DNA of 64,000 nucleotides from Sphingobacterium micropteri (GTDB taxonomy: Bacteria; Bacteroidota; Bacteroidia; Sphingobacteriales; Sphingobacteriaceae), in assembly GCF_014692515.1 (NCBI RefSeq), contig NZ_JACOIK010000002.1, forward strand, positions 310,001 to 374,000, in the 5' to 3' direction. The first letter of the stretch is position 1, and each line of letters begins with the position of its first letter. Both the position numbers and the translations under genes were made by a program. Below are positions 45,749-55,876 of the stretch, one piece after another. The notes under the pieces are model-generated. The model made no database searches and was not told the origin of the DNA. It was given only the letters and a program-made list of their open reading frames with translations.

Positions 45749-47908
45749 ATGCATTTAAAAAAAATAGCTTATATGTTTAAGAATATTGTATTTGGTCTGG
45801 CTTTAATTTCATTTATCGCATGTGGATCAAAACCTAGGGTGAGTTTGGATGAAGAGGCGTTACAGTTAAAACCTTCGGCACAGCATGAAGTTATTGCTGC
45901 CGAGGTAGCCAATCTGTTGGAAAACTATAGCTATAAAAAGGTTCCGATGACGGATTCCTTGTCACGGATCGTTTTTGCCAATTTGTTAAAGTCGATGGAT
46001 CAAGGGCGTAATTACCTGCTACAGTCTGATATTGATGATTTCAAGCAATTTGAAAATACCATTAGCCAAGACTTTAGAAAAGGCGACTTATCTGCCCCAT
46101 TCTATATTTTCAATCTATATTCACAGCGTTATTTGGAGGCGATGGAATACGCGCTGACACAAGTAGATGTGCCGCATGATTTTGATACGGATGAAAATTA
46201 TGTGGCTTATCGGGAGAAACTTCCTTATTTCAAGGACGAGACGGAACTGAAAGACCAATGGCGTAAGCGCGTGAAATATGACCTGTTGAATTTACGGTTG
46301 ACCAGTACAGATAAAGATTCTGTGGATGTAGAAAAACACAAAGAGACATTACGCAAGCGGTATAAAAATTTGGTCAGTCAGGCAAAACAAACCAATTCCA
46401 ATGACGCATTTCAGCTCGTTATGACGGCGTTGACAGATGCTGTTGATCCGCATACGACCTACTATAACCCGTCGTTCGCGCAAGCATTTAACGAAAGTAT
46501 GTCCAATACATTTGAAGGTATCGGTGCACGTTTATCTATGGAGAATGAGATGGTTACCATCAAAGAAATTATTGCAGGAGGACCTGCTTTTAAAGATAAA
46601 AGCTTAAACGTAGATGATAGAATTATCGGTGTAGCACAGGGAGAAGGTGAGTTTGAAGATATTATCGGCTGGCGTTTAGATGCGGCAGTAGCTAAAATTA
46701 AAGGACCAAAGAATACGGTCGTGCGGCTGAAAGTTATTCCCGCTGGACAAGAGCTTACTGCACAGCCAAAAGTGGTCGCACTGAAGAGGGACAAAATTGT
46801 TATTGAAGAAGAATCTGCGCAGAAAGAAATAAAGCAAGTTAAGGGAGACGATGGTAAAACCTATAAAATAGGGCTTATCAAGTTGCCTAAATTCTATATT
46901 GAATTTGAAGCTTATCGTCGAGGTGATCCGAATTACAAGAGTACAACGCGAGATGTTCGTCTGATTTTGGATACGCTGCGTCAAGAAAATGTAGATGCAG
47001 TTGTATTAGATTTGAGAAACAACGGTGGCGGTTCCTTGCAGGAAGCTATTGAATTGACCGGACTGTTTATTGACAAAGGGCCGGTTGTTCAAGTACGTGA
47101 CGTACGTAATCGAGTAGATGTCGAAAGTGATAAAGATGCGGGAGTGGCTTGGGATGGCCCGTTTGGGGTACTGATTAATCGTTTTTCGGCATCGGCTTCC
47201 GAGATTTTCGCCGGCGCTATTCAAGACTACGGCAGGGGAGTGGTGCTGGGAACGCAGTCGTATGGAAAAGGAACCGTACAATCGGCTATTGATATGTCAC
47301 GTTTTATAAGCGCAACCAATAAATTGTTGTTAAAAGCCAAAGGATTAGACAAAGATCCGGATACACCGAATGGCGCTCCAGAGTTCGGTCAGATCAATAT
47401 CACCATGGGTAAATTTTACCGTGTAACGGGAAGTAGCACGCAACATAAGGGCGTGGTGCCGGATATTACGTTTCCGACACAGTATACGGCAGAGAAATTT
47501 GGGGAAAGCTCGGAGCCTTCGGCGCTGCCGTGGGATCAAATCAAGTCATCTAGCTTTACGGCTGTGGCGGATCTGACGAATTTAAAAGATCAGTTGAAAG
47601 AAATTCACGAATCGCGGATGGAAAAATCTCCCGAGTATGCCTATCTGCTGGAAGATATCGAAGAATTCCAGAAGCTAGATTCTATTCAAGAGATTAGCTT
47701 AAATCAAAATAAGTTAAAAGAGGAGCGGGCGGAGACCAGAGAGAAAAATAGGGCGCGTATTAACAAAGGATTAGAACTGCGTGGCCTGCCTTTATGGAAA
47801 GAAGGGGAGCCACAGCCAAAAACGGATTTTGATTTTATCTTAGACGAAAGTCTGTCGGTGATGACCGATTATATACGGCTTGGACAGACTAAGTTGGCAA
47901 AGAAATAA
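45749..47908 (+). CDS. prc: carboxy-terminal (tail-specific) processing protease, S41
   Basis: About 719 residues from ATG 45749 (TTG 45743 and ATG 45773 are alternatives), with a lipoprotein-like signal ending at IACGS. Family order is clear: a helical N-domain of Tsp type (to about 230), a PDZ domain (about 250-340, GIGARLSMENEMVTIKEI), and the S41 protease core. The core has LRNNGGGSLQEA, SASASEIFAGA and QSYGKGTVQ, which carry the Ser/Lys dyad (about S484 and K507). A C-terminal DUF3340-like tail follows. It degrades or trims envelope proteins at their C-termini. It is unlikely to belong to the neighbouring glycan locus. Confidence 0.93.
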   Translation: MHLKKIAYMFKNIVFGLALISFIACGSKPRVSLDEEALQLKPSAQHEVIAAEVANLLENYSYKKVPMTDSLSRIVFANLLKSMDQGRNYLLQSDIDDFKQFENTISQDFRKGDLSAPFYIFNLYSQRYLEAMEYALTQVDVPHDFDTDENYVAYREKLPYFKDETELKDQWRKRVKYDLLNLRLTSTDKDSVDVEKHKETLRKRYKNLVSQAKQTNSNDAFQLVMTALTDAVDPHTTYYNPSFAQAFNESMSNTFEGIGARLSMENEMVTIKEIIAGGPAFKDKSLNVDDRIIGVAQGEGEFEDIIGWRLDAAVAKIKGPKNTVVRLKVIPAGQELTAQPKVVALKRDKIVIEEESAQKEIKQVKGDDGKTYKIGLIKLPKFYIEFEAYRRGDPNYKSTTRDVRLILDTLRQENVDAVVLDLRNNGGGSLQEAIELTGLFIDKGPVVQVRDVRNRVDVESDKDAGVAWDGPFGVLINRFSASASEIFAGAIQDYGRGVVLGTQSYGKGTVQSAIDMSRFISATNKLLLKAKGLDKDPDTPNGAPEFGQINITMGKFYRVTGSSTQHKGVVPDITFPTQYTAEKFGESSEPSALPWDQIKSSSFTAVADLTNLKDQLKEIHESRMEKSPEYAYLLEDIEEFQKLDSIQEISLNQNKLKEERAETREKNRARINKGLELRGLPLWKEGEPQPKTDFDFILDESLSVMTDYIRLGQTKLAKK

Positions 47909-47917
47909 AATTTAATA

Positions 47918-47937
47918 GAGACGCTAAACGGCGTCTC
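47918..47937. terminator. bidirectional hairpin between prc and rnhB
   Basis: GAGACGC-TAAACG-GCGTCTC with T-rich sequence on both sides (TACTTGTTTTA on the plus strand, TATTAAATTTTATTT on the minus strand). It lies between the convergent prc and rnhB stops and can serve both. Confidence 0.7.
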
Positions 47938-47953
47938 TACTTGTTTTATATCA

Positions 47954-48550
47954 TCAAAACAACTTCAATTGGGGGTCAGTAATCCGAAATGATTTTCTAT
48001 GGTGTGGGCTGATACCATATTGTAGGATTGCATTTCGGTGCTTAATCGTCGGATACCCTTTATTGGAAAGCCAATCATAATAGGGGAATTCACTTGCCAG
48101 ATTATGCATGTATTCGTCCCGATAGGTCTTTGCCAAAATCGATGCAGCAGCGATAGATAGGTATTTTCCATCTCCCTTTACAATACACTGATGGGGGATG
48201 TCTTGATATGTGCTGAATCTATTGCCATCTACAATAATATAAGCCGCCTTTGTTTTCAGCTGATCCAACGCACGGTGCATCGCCAAATAAGAAGCATTTA
48301 AAATATTGATATGGTCGATTTCTTCTGCGGAGACACTCGCTACCGCGAAATCTAAAGCTTCTTCCTCAATAATGGGACGCAAAGCCATCCTTTTCTTTTC
48401 CGAAAGTTGCTTGGAGTCATTAAGCAGTACATTGCAGTAATCCGGTGGAAAGATAACGGCAGCAGCAAATACGGGACCCGCTAAGCACCCTCTTCCCGCT
48501 TCATCACAACCCGCTTCCACAAAATCTTGCTGAAAAGTTGATAATAACAT
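47954..48550 (-). CDS. rnhB: ribonuclease HII
   Basis: RNase HII removes RNA, including single ribonucleotides, from RNA-DNA hybrids. Started at ATG 48550 the protein is 198 residues and begins [21 protein letters not shown]. The upstream in-frame ATG at 48592 would add 14 residues not usual for the family. The four catalytic acids are present: D16 and E17 in DEAGRG, D108 in IIVDGN and D127 in [22 protein letters not shown] sequence follows as expected. Single-copy housekeeping gene, convergent with prc. Confidence 0.95.
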   Translation of the reverse strand: MLLSTFQQDFVEAGCDEAGRGCLAGPVFAAAVIFPPDYCNVLLNDSKQLSEKKRMALRPIIEEEALDFAVASVSAEEIDHINILNASYLAMHRALDQLKTKAAYIIVDGNRFSTYQDIPHQCIVKGDGKYLSIAAASILAKTYRDEYMHNLASEFPYYDWLSNKGYPTIKHRNAILQYGISPHHRKSFRITDPQLKLF

Positions 48551-48611
48551 TTTGCTAAAATACGAAACCGAGATGTAAATAAGCATTAACACACAAAGAA
48601 ATGATTATCTG

Positions 48612-48658
48612 CGATGAGCTCAGCTCGCAAGCTCGGTTATTTACTTGAGCTCTCATCG
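48612..48658. other. imperfect hairpin in the rnhB/48800 spacer
   Basis: CGATGAG (48612-48618) and CTCATCG (48652-48658) are complementary, with GAGCTC and GCTC/GAGC possibilities inside. It lies between divergent genes, so it is not a terminator for either; an operator or chance structure are both possible. Nothing else stands out in the 249-bp spacer. Confidence 0.3.
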
Positions 48659-48799
48659 GCCATAAAAAAGAAATAAATAGAGGAAAAGAGCGGGACTGTA
48701 TGTAACATGTGTGTGATATTCGATAAAAAAGCATTTCTTCTTTTTACTTTGCCGTGATATAGGAGTCTATAGGTAAAGCATTAACGTAGCAAAGTAATC

Positions 48800-49531
48800 A
48801 TGAAGAACAACGTCCTTCTGGGTATATTATTTATAATGGCAACGATTCCATCTTTTGCACAAAAAAAACAAAAGATAGTGATTCAGTCCTTATCGGATGT
48901 AACGGTCAATGCAGATTTAGCAGAATGGGATACGTTAAACAACGTTGCAGAAGAAGGCTCGTGGTTCTATCAGCTAGCACAGGATGCCTCCAACCTCTAC
49001 GTTGCCATTCGTATAGAAAACCCGATGATACAGCATTTGGCAGCCAGAAACGGTATTTTGCTGACTGTTCAATCTACTAAAAAAAACAAAGACGATATTC
49101 AATTTCTATTTCCTTATCCTGATAGCGAGGTGAAGCGTGCGATGACGGGAGAAGATCATGATTCTGATGGGGCTTATAAAGCCGGGTTGATCAACCGGTC
49201 GCGAGGATATTTTGTCTACGGATTCCCGACGGTGCCGAACGGATTACTGTCTTTACAAAATGGTTACGGATTGCAAGCGAAGGCTCGCATAGATGATGGG
49301 AAGTTGTATTATGAAGCGGTTTTACCAAAATCATTGCTGGATTATACTATTCCTGTCACAACGTTCAAGCTAAGCATTTATGATGGTTTTACATCATTAA
49401 TTTCGTCCAGGAAAGTGACAGCTAGCCGCTCAAGTGGGATGTACGGCCCTTATCGGGGAAGACCTGCACCTCGGTCTAAGTCTAAAGATCAACTAACACT
49501 AACCGTACTTTTAGAGGCAACATTAGATTAG
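48800..49531 (+). CDS. exported CBM9-like protein of unknown function
   Basis: A 243-residue protein with a signal peptide ending at SFAQ (about residue 21). The body starts VTVNADLAEWD, continues with YQLAQDASNLYVAIRIENP, and ends with strands around LYYEAVLPKSLL. This resembles the CBM9-like/DOMON beta-sandwich that opens with a Trp-Asp pair and an LYVA strand. No enzyme motif is present. The C-terminal tail is Arg/Ser/Pro-rich. It lies 18 bp upstream of an outer-membrane receptor gene and is surely co-transcribed with it, so a joint envelope role is likely. Confidence 0.68.
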   Translation: MKNNVLLGILFIMATIPSFAQKKQKIVIQSLSDVTVNADLAEWDTLNNVAEEGSWFYQLAQDASNLYVAIRIENPMIQHLAARNGILLTVQSTKKNKDDIQFLFPYPDSEVKRAMTGEDHDSDGAYKAGLINRSRGYFVYGFPTVPNGLLSLQNGYGLQAKARIDDGKLYYEAVLPKSLLDYTIPVTTFKLSIYDGFTSLISSRKVTASRSSGMYGPYRGRPAPRSKSKDQLTLTVLLEATLD

Positions 49532-49549
49532 CATACGATTTAAAAATAT

Positions 49550-52372
49550 ATGAAAAGTTTTTTGACAATAATTTGTGGTTTGGCGGGTTGGTTATTCGCT
49601 TTCAATGCTGTAGCACAAACAGGTAAAACGGTGCAGGGCATGTTACGGGACAATGAGTCTAGGGTGGTAGCTGGGGCTTCTGTGCAATTGGAAGGCGATA
49701 TGGATACATTGGGAACGAGTGCCTCTCCAGCGGGTATATTTACATTTAAGAATGTGAGATCGGAAACCTTTACCATCAAAGTGAGTAGTTTAGGCTTTGA
49801 ACCTTTTGCCCGACAGTTTAGCTTTTCACCAGGGCAGGATAAAATGGTGATCCCATCGTTTCAACTACAAGGAATAGCGAATATGTTGGAAGAAGTGGTG
49901 GTGGATGGCGTTATTACGGTGCAGGTGAAAGGAGATACGGTCGAATATGCTACAAAGGACTTGAAACTACGGGAAGGTGCGTTAGCAGAGGATGCCTTAA
50001 AAAGATTACAGGGAGTGGAAGTAGATAAGGATGGGAATGTAACAGCGCAAGGCGAACAGATTACCCGTGTCCGTATTAATGGTAAAGACTTTTTTGGTGG
50101 CGATGTGAAAACGGCTACGCAAAACCTCCCCGCCAATATCATTGAAAAGATGCAGGTGATCGATGATTATGGAGATATGGCAAACTTGACAGGTAATAGA
50201 ACCGGAGATTCGGAAAAGGTTTTAAATATTCAGATCGATCCGGAATATAATAAAGGGCAGATGTCTACCGTGCGCGTAGGTTATGGAACGGAAGAAAGAT
50301 TCCAGACCACGGGTATGTGGATGGGCTTGACGGATAAAACACAGGTCTCTGTATTGGGAAACTTGAATAATATGAATGCCAACTTATTCGACTTTAATAC
50401 CATGGGAGGCGGTGCACGTCAACGTATGGGCGGCGGCGGTGGCCGCGGAGGCGGAGGCGCATGGGGTGGTTCCGATGGTATCACCAAGGTAGGATCAATT
50501 GGTTTGAATGTCCGTCATGATTTTAGTGATAAGTTGAAGGTGTATGGTTCGTATTCGTTTGGTAGGGATGATAATAATACACAAACACAATCATTTACCG
50601 AATATATTGGGCAGAATATGGGCGTCGATAGTGATCAGGATAATAACAGCATCCGTACGAATCATCGTATGGAAGCCAATGTGGAATGGAATATTTCAGA
50701 AAAAGACTATTTGAAATTGACACCACAATTTGGCTTTAATAAGAATGATGCGGATAATCTCGATAATTCTATATTTTATTTGGACAATGTGCTGGACTAT
50801 ACACAAGTGCAGACCCAATTGAACGGCAGCAATGCGCCACGCTACGGGATCAGTGGATTATACAACAGACGGTTGAACGACAAGGGAAGAAATTTCTTTA
50901 TCAATTTTAATTACGACAATGCTGTTACAGAAAACGATTATAACCAGATTTTGGATCGCCTTATCTATGATCCGAACAACCAGAATCAAACGATAGGGGA
51001 GATCTATGAACAAACTATACGGGAAGCGCAAAACAAAAGTTGGAATGCCGGAACATCTGTTTCTTACACGGAACCTCTTGGAGAAAATAGTCGGATGGAA
51101 CTGACATACGACTTTAATATAAACGATTATGATAATTTCGACAGGCAAAATGGATTTGATAGAGCCGGCAATCCTGTAGCTAACGGGGTAGATGCTGCGG
51201 CCGTGCTGAACTATTCATATGATTATGACTACGCATTTACTTCCCACCGGATGGGGGCAAACTATTCATATGACAACGATAAAATTAAGTATAGTATAGG
51301 GGCTGCGGTACAGCCTACTGTTTTGAGTGGAAACGCATATAATGCATCGGAATCTGCCGTTATTAGCCGGAATAACTTTAATGTCATTCCGATTGCTCGC
51401 TTTGAATATCGATTTTCTAGACAATCCAATATTACATTTAATTATTCTGCTCGAGCTTCTGAACCGGGGGTTTCGCAGATATTGCCTTTCGAAGTGAGTA
51501 CAAACCGTACGAGTACGACGATTGGGAATCCTAATCTCGACCCTGAATTTCAACACAGTGGACGAATTCGTTTCCGTAGTGGCGATTTCCAAAAAGGAAA
51601 GACATTTTTTGCCACCGTTAACGCGAATTTGACCAATGACAAAATCGTTTCTTTTAATAAGCGCTATCCTGTTGAGGGAGATGGTATTTACCAGGAAGTA
51701 CGTTACTTAAACGAATCCGAGCCTGTTTATTCCGTTAATTCATTTTACCATCTGGGACGTTCGCTGAAAGATAAGACATATAATATTATGTATATGGGTA
51801 GTGTCAATTATAATAAGAATATCGCCTATATAGCAGAAGATCCAGATGCATTGGAAGGGAATAAGAACGTAACCAATAACACGGTTTTGATGCAAGGATT
51901 GTTCTTTCGGTATACACCATCAGAGAATCTGGAAATTAATCCGGGGGCACGATATTCCTATAATATCACTAAATCTTCTTTGCCTCAGTATTCGCAAGGA
52001 AATGTGTCATCGTTTTCGCCAACGTTGATCGGTTCTGTAAATATTACGCCGACAACTATTTTCGGGGCAGATGTTTCCAAGACATTTAATAAAGGCTACC
52101 GAGCAACGGAAAATCCATTCATTATCAATACCTATATTGAACAACGTATGTTGAAAGGACAGCGAGGCACGATACGGTTACAGGCTTTTGACTTATTAGA
52201 TCAGCAGATCAATATCAATAGAACGGTTGGCGATATACTAACAGACTCTCGTACTAATCGTTTAGGAAGATATTTTATGTTAACCTTTACCTTTAGGTTT
52301 CAGAAATTTTCGGGCATGAATCCTTTTCAGGAAGAAAGTGGACCAGGGGGGATGAGACGGCCAAGGATGTAA
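49550..52372 (+). CDS. TonB-receptor-like outer-membrane beta-barrel protein
   Basis: A 940-residue protein: signal peptide (about 1-22), a carboxypeptidase-regulatory-like domain (about 27-108), and a plug-like domain (about 115-235). The plug has VRINGKDFFGGDV and IEKMQVIDDYGDMANLTG, typical of the outer-membrane beta-barrel family OMP_b-brl_3 rather than SusC. A barrel makes up the remainder. Residues 286-307 form a Gly/Arg loop and the C-terminus is Met/Arg-rich. No SusD follows, so it is not a classical SusCD importer; ligand unknown. It is co-transcribed with the CBM9-like gene. Confidence 0.85.
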   Translation: MKSFLTIICGLAGWLFAFNAVAQTGKTVQGMLRDNESRVVAGASVQLEGDMDTLGTSASPAGIFTFKNVRSETFTIKVSSLGFEPFARQFSFSPGQDKMVIPSFQLQGIANMLEEVVVDGVITVQVKGDTVEYATKDLKLREGALAEDALKRLQGVEVDKDGNVTAQGEQITRVRINGKDFFGGDVKTATQNLPANIIEKMQVIDDYGDMANLTGNRTGDSEKVLNIQIDPEYNKGQMSTVRVGYGTEERFQTTGMWMGLTDKTQVSVLGNLNNMNANLFDFNTMGGGARQRMGGGGGRGGGGAWGGSDGITKVGSIGLNVRHDFSDKLKVYGSYSFGRDDNNTQTQSFTEYIGQNMGVDSDQDNNSIRTNHRMEANVEWNISEKDYLKLTPQFGFNKNDADNLDNSIFYLDNVLDYTQVQTQLNGSNAPRYGISGLYNRRLNDKGRNFFINFNYDNAVTENDYNQILDRLIYDPNNQNQTIGEIYEQTIREAQNKSWNAGTSVSYTEPLGENSRMELTYDFNINDYDNFDRQNGFDRAGNPVANGVDAAAVLNYSYDYDYAFTSHRMGANYSYDNDKIKYSIGAAVQPTVLSGNAYNASESAVISRNNFNVIPIARFEYRFSRQSNITFNYSARASEPGVSQILPFEVSTNRTSTTIGNPNLDPEFQHSGRIRFRSGDFQKGKTFFATVNANLTNDKIVSFNKRYPVEGDGIYQEVRYLNESEPVYSVNSFYHLGRSLKDKTYNIMYMGSVNYNKNIAYIAEDPDALEGNKNVTNNTVLMQGLFFRYTPSENLEINPGARYSYNITKSSLPQYSQGNVSSFSPTLIGSVNITPTTIFGADVSKTFNKGYRATENPFIINTYIEQRMLKGQRGTIRLQAFDLLDQQININRTVGDILTDSRTNRLGRYFMLTFTFRFQKFSGMNPFQEESGPGGMRRPRM

Positions 52373-52389
52373 ATGTCCTTTTTTATTTC

Positions 52390-52397
52390 TACTTTTG
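52390..52397 (+). promoter_or_regulatory. -7 promoter box of the M16 protease gene
   Basis: TACTTTTG matches TAnnTTTG, 19 bp before ATG 52417, and decides that ATG over the in-frame TTG at 52402. No good -33 element is seen. Confidence 0.45.
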
Positions 52398-52416
52398 TGG
52401 TTTGACTTTGATAAAT

Positions 52417-53649
52417 ATGGAATATGAAATTATCCGCTTGGATAACGGTATCCGTGCGGTATTTCACCGTCAGACTTCTCCTATTACCCACACGTGTTTG
52501 GTTGTAAATGCTGGTTCTCGCGATGAAGAAGAAGGCAAATATGGTGTAGCACATTTTATCGAGCATTTGCTGTTCAAGCAAACGGAACGACGGTCTATGC
52601 AACAGATCCTTAATCATTTGGAAGCTGTCGGGGGAGACTTAAATGCATACACCACGAAAGAATATACGTGTGTACACGCTTCCATTCTCAAACCACACTT
52701 ACATAAAGCGTTGGATCTATTTGAGGACATTATCTTCCATTCTACGTTTCCGGCGGATGAAATGGAAAAGGAAAAAGGGGTTATCGTAGACGAAATGGCA
52801 TCTTATCGGGATAATCCCGAAGAATCGATTATGGATGACTACGAGGACCTGATTTTTAAACGTTCGGGATTAGGACACAACATTCTAGGTTTAGAAAAGG
52901 ATCTTCTAGCGTTTACAAAAGCGGATGTTCAGCAATTTATCCATCAAAACTATCAAACCAACGATATCGTTATTGGTATTACGGGTGATTATACGTTAAA
53001 AACGGTAGAGAAGATGTTAATACGCTACTTTGAACCGGTCAAGGAGAATAAGCTAGTACGCTCTCGTCAGGAGGCATCATTTGTGAACGGATCGGAACAC
53101 ATCGAACTAAAGAAGCCTATCAATCAGGTGCATTTTATGTTGGGAGCACCAGCGTATAGTATTCATGACGATCGGAAAACAGACTTGCTGCTACTTAACA
53201 ACATGTTGGGAGGCTTTGGTATGACGTCGATACTCAATCTTGCTGTGCGGGAAAAATATGGAATTGCGTATACCATCGAGTCCAATTATACGCTGTTTAC
53301 GGATACGGGATTGTTTACTATTTATCTCGGCACGGATGAAGAAAAGATCAAGCGGGCAAAAAAGATTGTGTTTCGCGAATTGGATAAATTGAAAACTAAA
53401 GAGGTCTCCGAAAGTCAATTGCAAAAAGCAAAAAATAAGTTTAAAGGACAAATTGCGCTCGCGGAGGAGAATAGAATGAGTATGATTATAGCCGAGGCAA
53501 AAAATGTCATGGATTATGATCGGGTTATAACATTGCAGGAAGTCTTTGAAAAGATAGATGCGGTATCTGCGAGTGACTTATTATCGATTTCGCAGGATGT
53601 TTTTGATGATAAAAGGCTAACCTCTTTGGCCTTTATTCCGGAAACCTAG
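52417..53649 (+). CDS. M16-family zinc peptidase
   Basis: A 410-residue cytoplasmic-looking protein with the inverted zinc motif HFIEH at 46-50 (H46, E49, H50) and the third ligand E126 in GVIVDEM. These mark the active half of the pitrilysin/processing-peptidase family. The C-terminal half is the usual inactive-type repeat. At about 410 residues it matches the mitochondrial-processing-peptidase-like bacterial subgroup (such as PqqL-like/YmxG proteins). There is no signal peptide. fabD follows after 32 bp, so they may share a transcript. Confidence 0.92.
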   Translation: MEYEIIRLDNGIRAVFHRQTSPITHTCLVVNAGSRDEEEGKYGVAHFIEHLLFKQTERRSMQQILNHLEAVGGDLNAYTTKEYTCVHASILKPHLHKALDLFEDIIFHSTFPADEMEKEKGVIVDEMASYRDNPEESIMDDYEDLIFKRSGLGHNILGLEKDLLAFTKADVQQFIHQNYQTNDIVIGITGDYTLKTVEKMLIRYFEPVKENKLVRSRQEASFVNGSEHIELKKPINQVHFMLGAPAYSIHDDRKTDLLLLNNMLGGFGMTSILNLAVREKYGIAYTIESNYTLFTDTGLFTIYLGTDEEKIKRAKKIVFRELDKLKTKEVSESQLQKAKNKFKGQIALAEENRMSMIIAEAKNVMDYDRVITLQEVFEKIDAVSASDLLSISQDVFDDKRLTSLAFIPET

Positions 53650-53681
53650 ATAAAACGAAAGAATTATAGAAAAATAAATAT

Positions 53682-54572
53682 ATGAAGACAGCTTATATTT
53701 TTCCAGGTCAAGGTGCTCAGTTCGTAGGAATGGGGCAGGATTTATACAATCTTAATGAAGAGACGAAGACTCTTTTTGAACAAGCAAATGATATTTTGGG
53801 TTTCCGTATTACCGATATTATGTTTTCGGGAACGGATGACGATTTGAAACAGACAAAAGTAACACAACCAGCTATTTTTCTACACTCGGTGATCTTGGCA
53901 AAAGCTTTAGGCGATAGTTTTCAACCGGCGATGGTAGCAGGACATTCGTTAGGTGAATTCTCCGCGTTGGTAGCAGCAGGTGCGTTATCTTTTGAAGATG
54001 GTCTCAAATTGGTAGCGAAGCGTGCCAACGCGATGCAGAAAGCATGCGAAGCACAACCGTCGACAATGGCAGCGATTTTAGGGTTAGACGATGAAACGGT
54101 AGAGAAAATTTGTGCGCAAGTAGAAGACGTGGTGGTAGCGGCAAATTACAATTGTCCCGGACAATTGGTTATTTCTGGCACAATAGAGGGGGTAGATAAA
54201 GCCTGTGTTTTGTTGACGGAAGCTGGCGCTAAACGTGCCTTAAAGTTAAATGTCGGAGGGGCATTCCATTCTCCTTTGATGGAGCCCGCTAAAGTGGAAT
54301 TGCAGGAGGCGATTGAAGAAACGGAAATCAAATCACCTATTTGTCCTATTGTTCAAAATGTGGATGCCAAACCTTATACCGATCCGGCACAAATCAAAGC
54401 AAATCTAATCGCACAATTAACTGGAGCTGTTCGTTGGACACAAACGGTACAACAAATGTTGGCGGATGGGATAGAAGCGTTTGTAGAAGTTGGCCCCGGA
54501 AACGTCCTTCAAGGTTTGGTTAAAAAGGTAGATCGTTCGGTACAAACTTCGGCAGCAGCGATCAGTGAATAG
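53682..54572 (+). CDS. fabD: malonyl-CoA:ACP transacylase FabD
   Basis: FabD moves malonyl from CoA to acyl carrier protein for fatty acid synthesis. The 296-residue protein has FPGQGAQFVGMG (8-18), the nucleophile motif GHSLGE with S89, the substrate Arg region AKRANAMQ near 112, and H196 in GGAFHSPLM. Length is normal for the family. It is a housekeeping gene ended by a strong terminator at 54604. Confidence 0.97.
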   Translation: MKTAYIFPGQGAQFVGMGQDLYNLNEETKTLFEQANDILGFRITDIMFSGTDDDLKQTKVTQPAIFLHSVILAKALGDSFQPAMVAGHSLGEFSALVAAGALSFEDGLKLVAKRANAMQKACEAQPSTMAAILGLDDETVEKICAQVEDVVVAANYNCPGQLVISGTIEGVDKACVLLTEAGAKRALKLNVGGAFHSPLMEPAKVELQEAIEETEIKSPICPIVQNVDAKPYTDPAQIKANLIAQLTGAVRWTQTVQQMLADGIEAFVEVGPGNVLQGLVKKVDRSVQTSAAAISE

Positions 54573-54603
54573 GAATGCTGGTAACAACTGCTAGAATAGC
54601 GCA

Positions 54604-54628
54604 AAAAAGCCACTTCTTGTGGCTTTTT
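54604..54628. terminator. bidirectional intrinsic terminator after fabD
   Basis: AAAAAGCCAC-TTCTT-GTGGCTTTTT, with an A/T-rich stem base that serves as T-tract in either direction. It lies between the convergent fabD and aldo/keto reductase genes. Confidence 0.85.
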
Positions 54629-54666
54629 GTTTGAAATAATGTCGCTTTAGAGCGACGCATTGCATA

Positions 54667-55650
54667 TTAATACTTCCCCCGGATTTCTTGACGAATCCGC
54701 CCGGTATAGAGTCTTTTAAGCTTTTGGAGGGTATCCTCATCTAGATCCGGTTGTTTTGCGGCTGCGATATTCGACTGTACCTGTTCCACTTTGCTTGCTC
54801 CGGGAATGACGGTTGTGATTGCTGGATGCTGCAATATCCACTTGATACTTTGTTGTGCCAAATTTCCGTCAGGGAGGATGCGCTTGATTTCCTCCAATAA
54901 TTCGATGCCGTTTTCAAACGCAATCCCGCTAAAGGTTTCGCCTACATTAAAAGCATTGCCGTTGGCGTTATAATGGCGGTGATCGTTATTGTCAAAGGTT
55001 GTCGACTGGTTGAATTTTCCACTAAGGAGACCACTCGCCAAGGGTATCCGGGCGATAAGCGCTGTACCTTGCGCGCTGGCTTTGTCAAAAAAATCATCTG
55101 CTAGATGCTGACGGAACAGATTGAATATAATCTGTAGAGCAGCCACGTCCTGATGCTCGAGACAGATAAGCGCTTCTTCAACCGTCTCGACACTGACACC
55201 GAAATGTTGGATAAGACCCTCTTCTTGTATACGGCGAAGGTGGTCAAAAACCTCTCCTTTACGAAGAACTTCAGTCGGAATGCAGTGTAGCTGCTCCAGA
55301 TACAGTTGGTCCAATCCAAGATGTGTCAGCGAATCCTCTACATGTCGTCGTATAGCGTCATAACTGAAGTTTTGTGGCCATCCGTTTGGTGCGTCGTCCC
55401 GCCTGCCCAATTTCGTTGCGACATAAACCTTCTTGTCGGTCTGTTTTAGGAATTTTCCAATCAGACGTTCGCTGGTTCCCATGCCATAAACGTCGGCTGT
55501 ATCGATAAAATTACCGCCTGCTTCTACATAAGTGTTCAGGATGTCCAATGCATTGGCTTCGTCTATTTGCCCCCAATCGGCGCTCCCCAACTGCCAAGTT
55601 CCCAATCCTATTGCTGCAATTTGGTCACCTTTAAAAATTCTATAATTCAT
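54667..55650 (-). CDS. aldo/keto reductase
   Basis: A 327-residue TIM-barrel NADPH oxidoreductase. The catalytic tetrad is complete: D50 and Y55 in FIDTADVYG, K80 in VATKLG and H122 in YLEQLHC. The C-terminal ITTVIPGASKVEQVQSNIAA cofactor region is also typical. Substrate cannot be told; such enzymes reduce sugars and small carbonyls. It is a stand-alone gene, divergent from the GH18 gene across a 226-bp spacer in which I see no consensus promoter. Confidence 0.92.
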   Translation of the reverse strand: MNYRIFKGDQIAAIGLGTWQLGSADWGQIDEANALDILNTYVEAGGNFIDTADVYGMGTSERLIGKFLKQTDKKVYVATKLGRRDDAPNGWPQNFSYDAIRRHVEDSLTHLGLDQLYLEQLHCIPTEVLRKGEVFDHLRRIQEEGLIQHFGVSVETVEEALICLEHQDVAALQIIFNLFRQHLADDFFDKASAQGTALIARIPLASGLLSGKFNQSTTFDNNDHRHYNANGNAFNVGETFSGIAFENGIELLEEIKRILPDGNLAQQSIKWILQHPAITTVIPGASKVEQVQSNIAAAKQPDLDEDTLQKLKRLYTGRIRQEIRGKY

Positions 55651-55876
55651 TTCTTTTCTCTGTTAAATGCCAATTCTATTTTCCTGCGATGTTGTTCAGA
55701 ACTATCATAGAATAATGTAATGCCTTTTAGGCAAGTTCGAATATAGGGGATTTTAAGAAATTCTTCGCCTCCTACGCCAAATTATACACCTTTTTGAACA
55801 ATAACTCCTCCTGTGAGAGGCGTCATTATACGCATCTTGCGCTTAATAAACTGAAAAGTTAAATAAATCTATAATC

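Noticed and set aside
45561..45758. 65-residue plus-strand ORF before prc
   Set aside because: Cys-rich, no recognisable signal or domain, overlaps the prc start region in another frame and lies in AT-rich promoter DNA; more likely chance.
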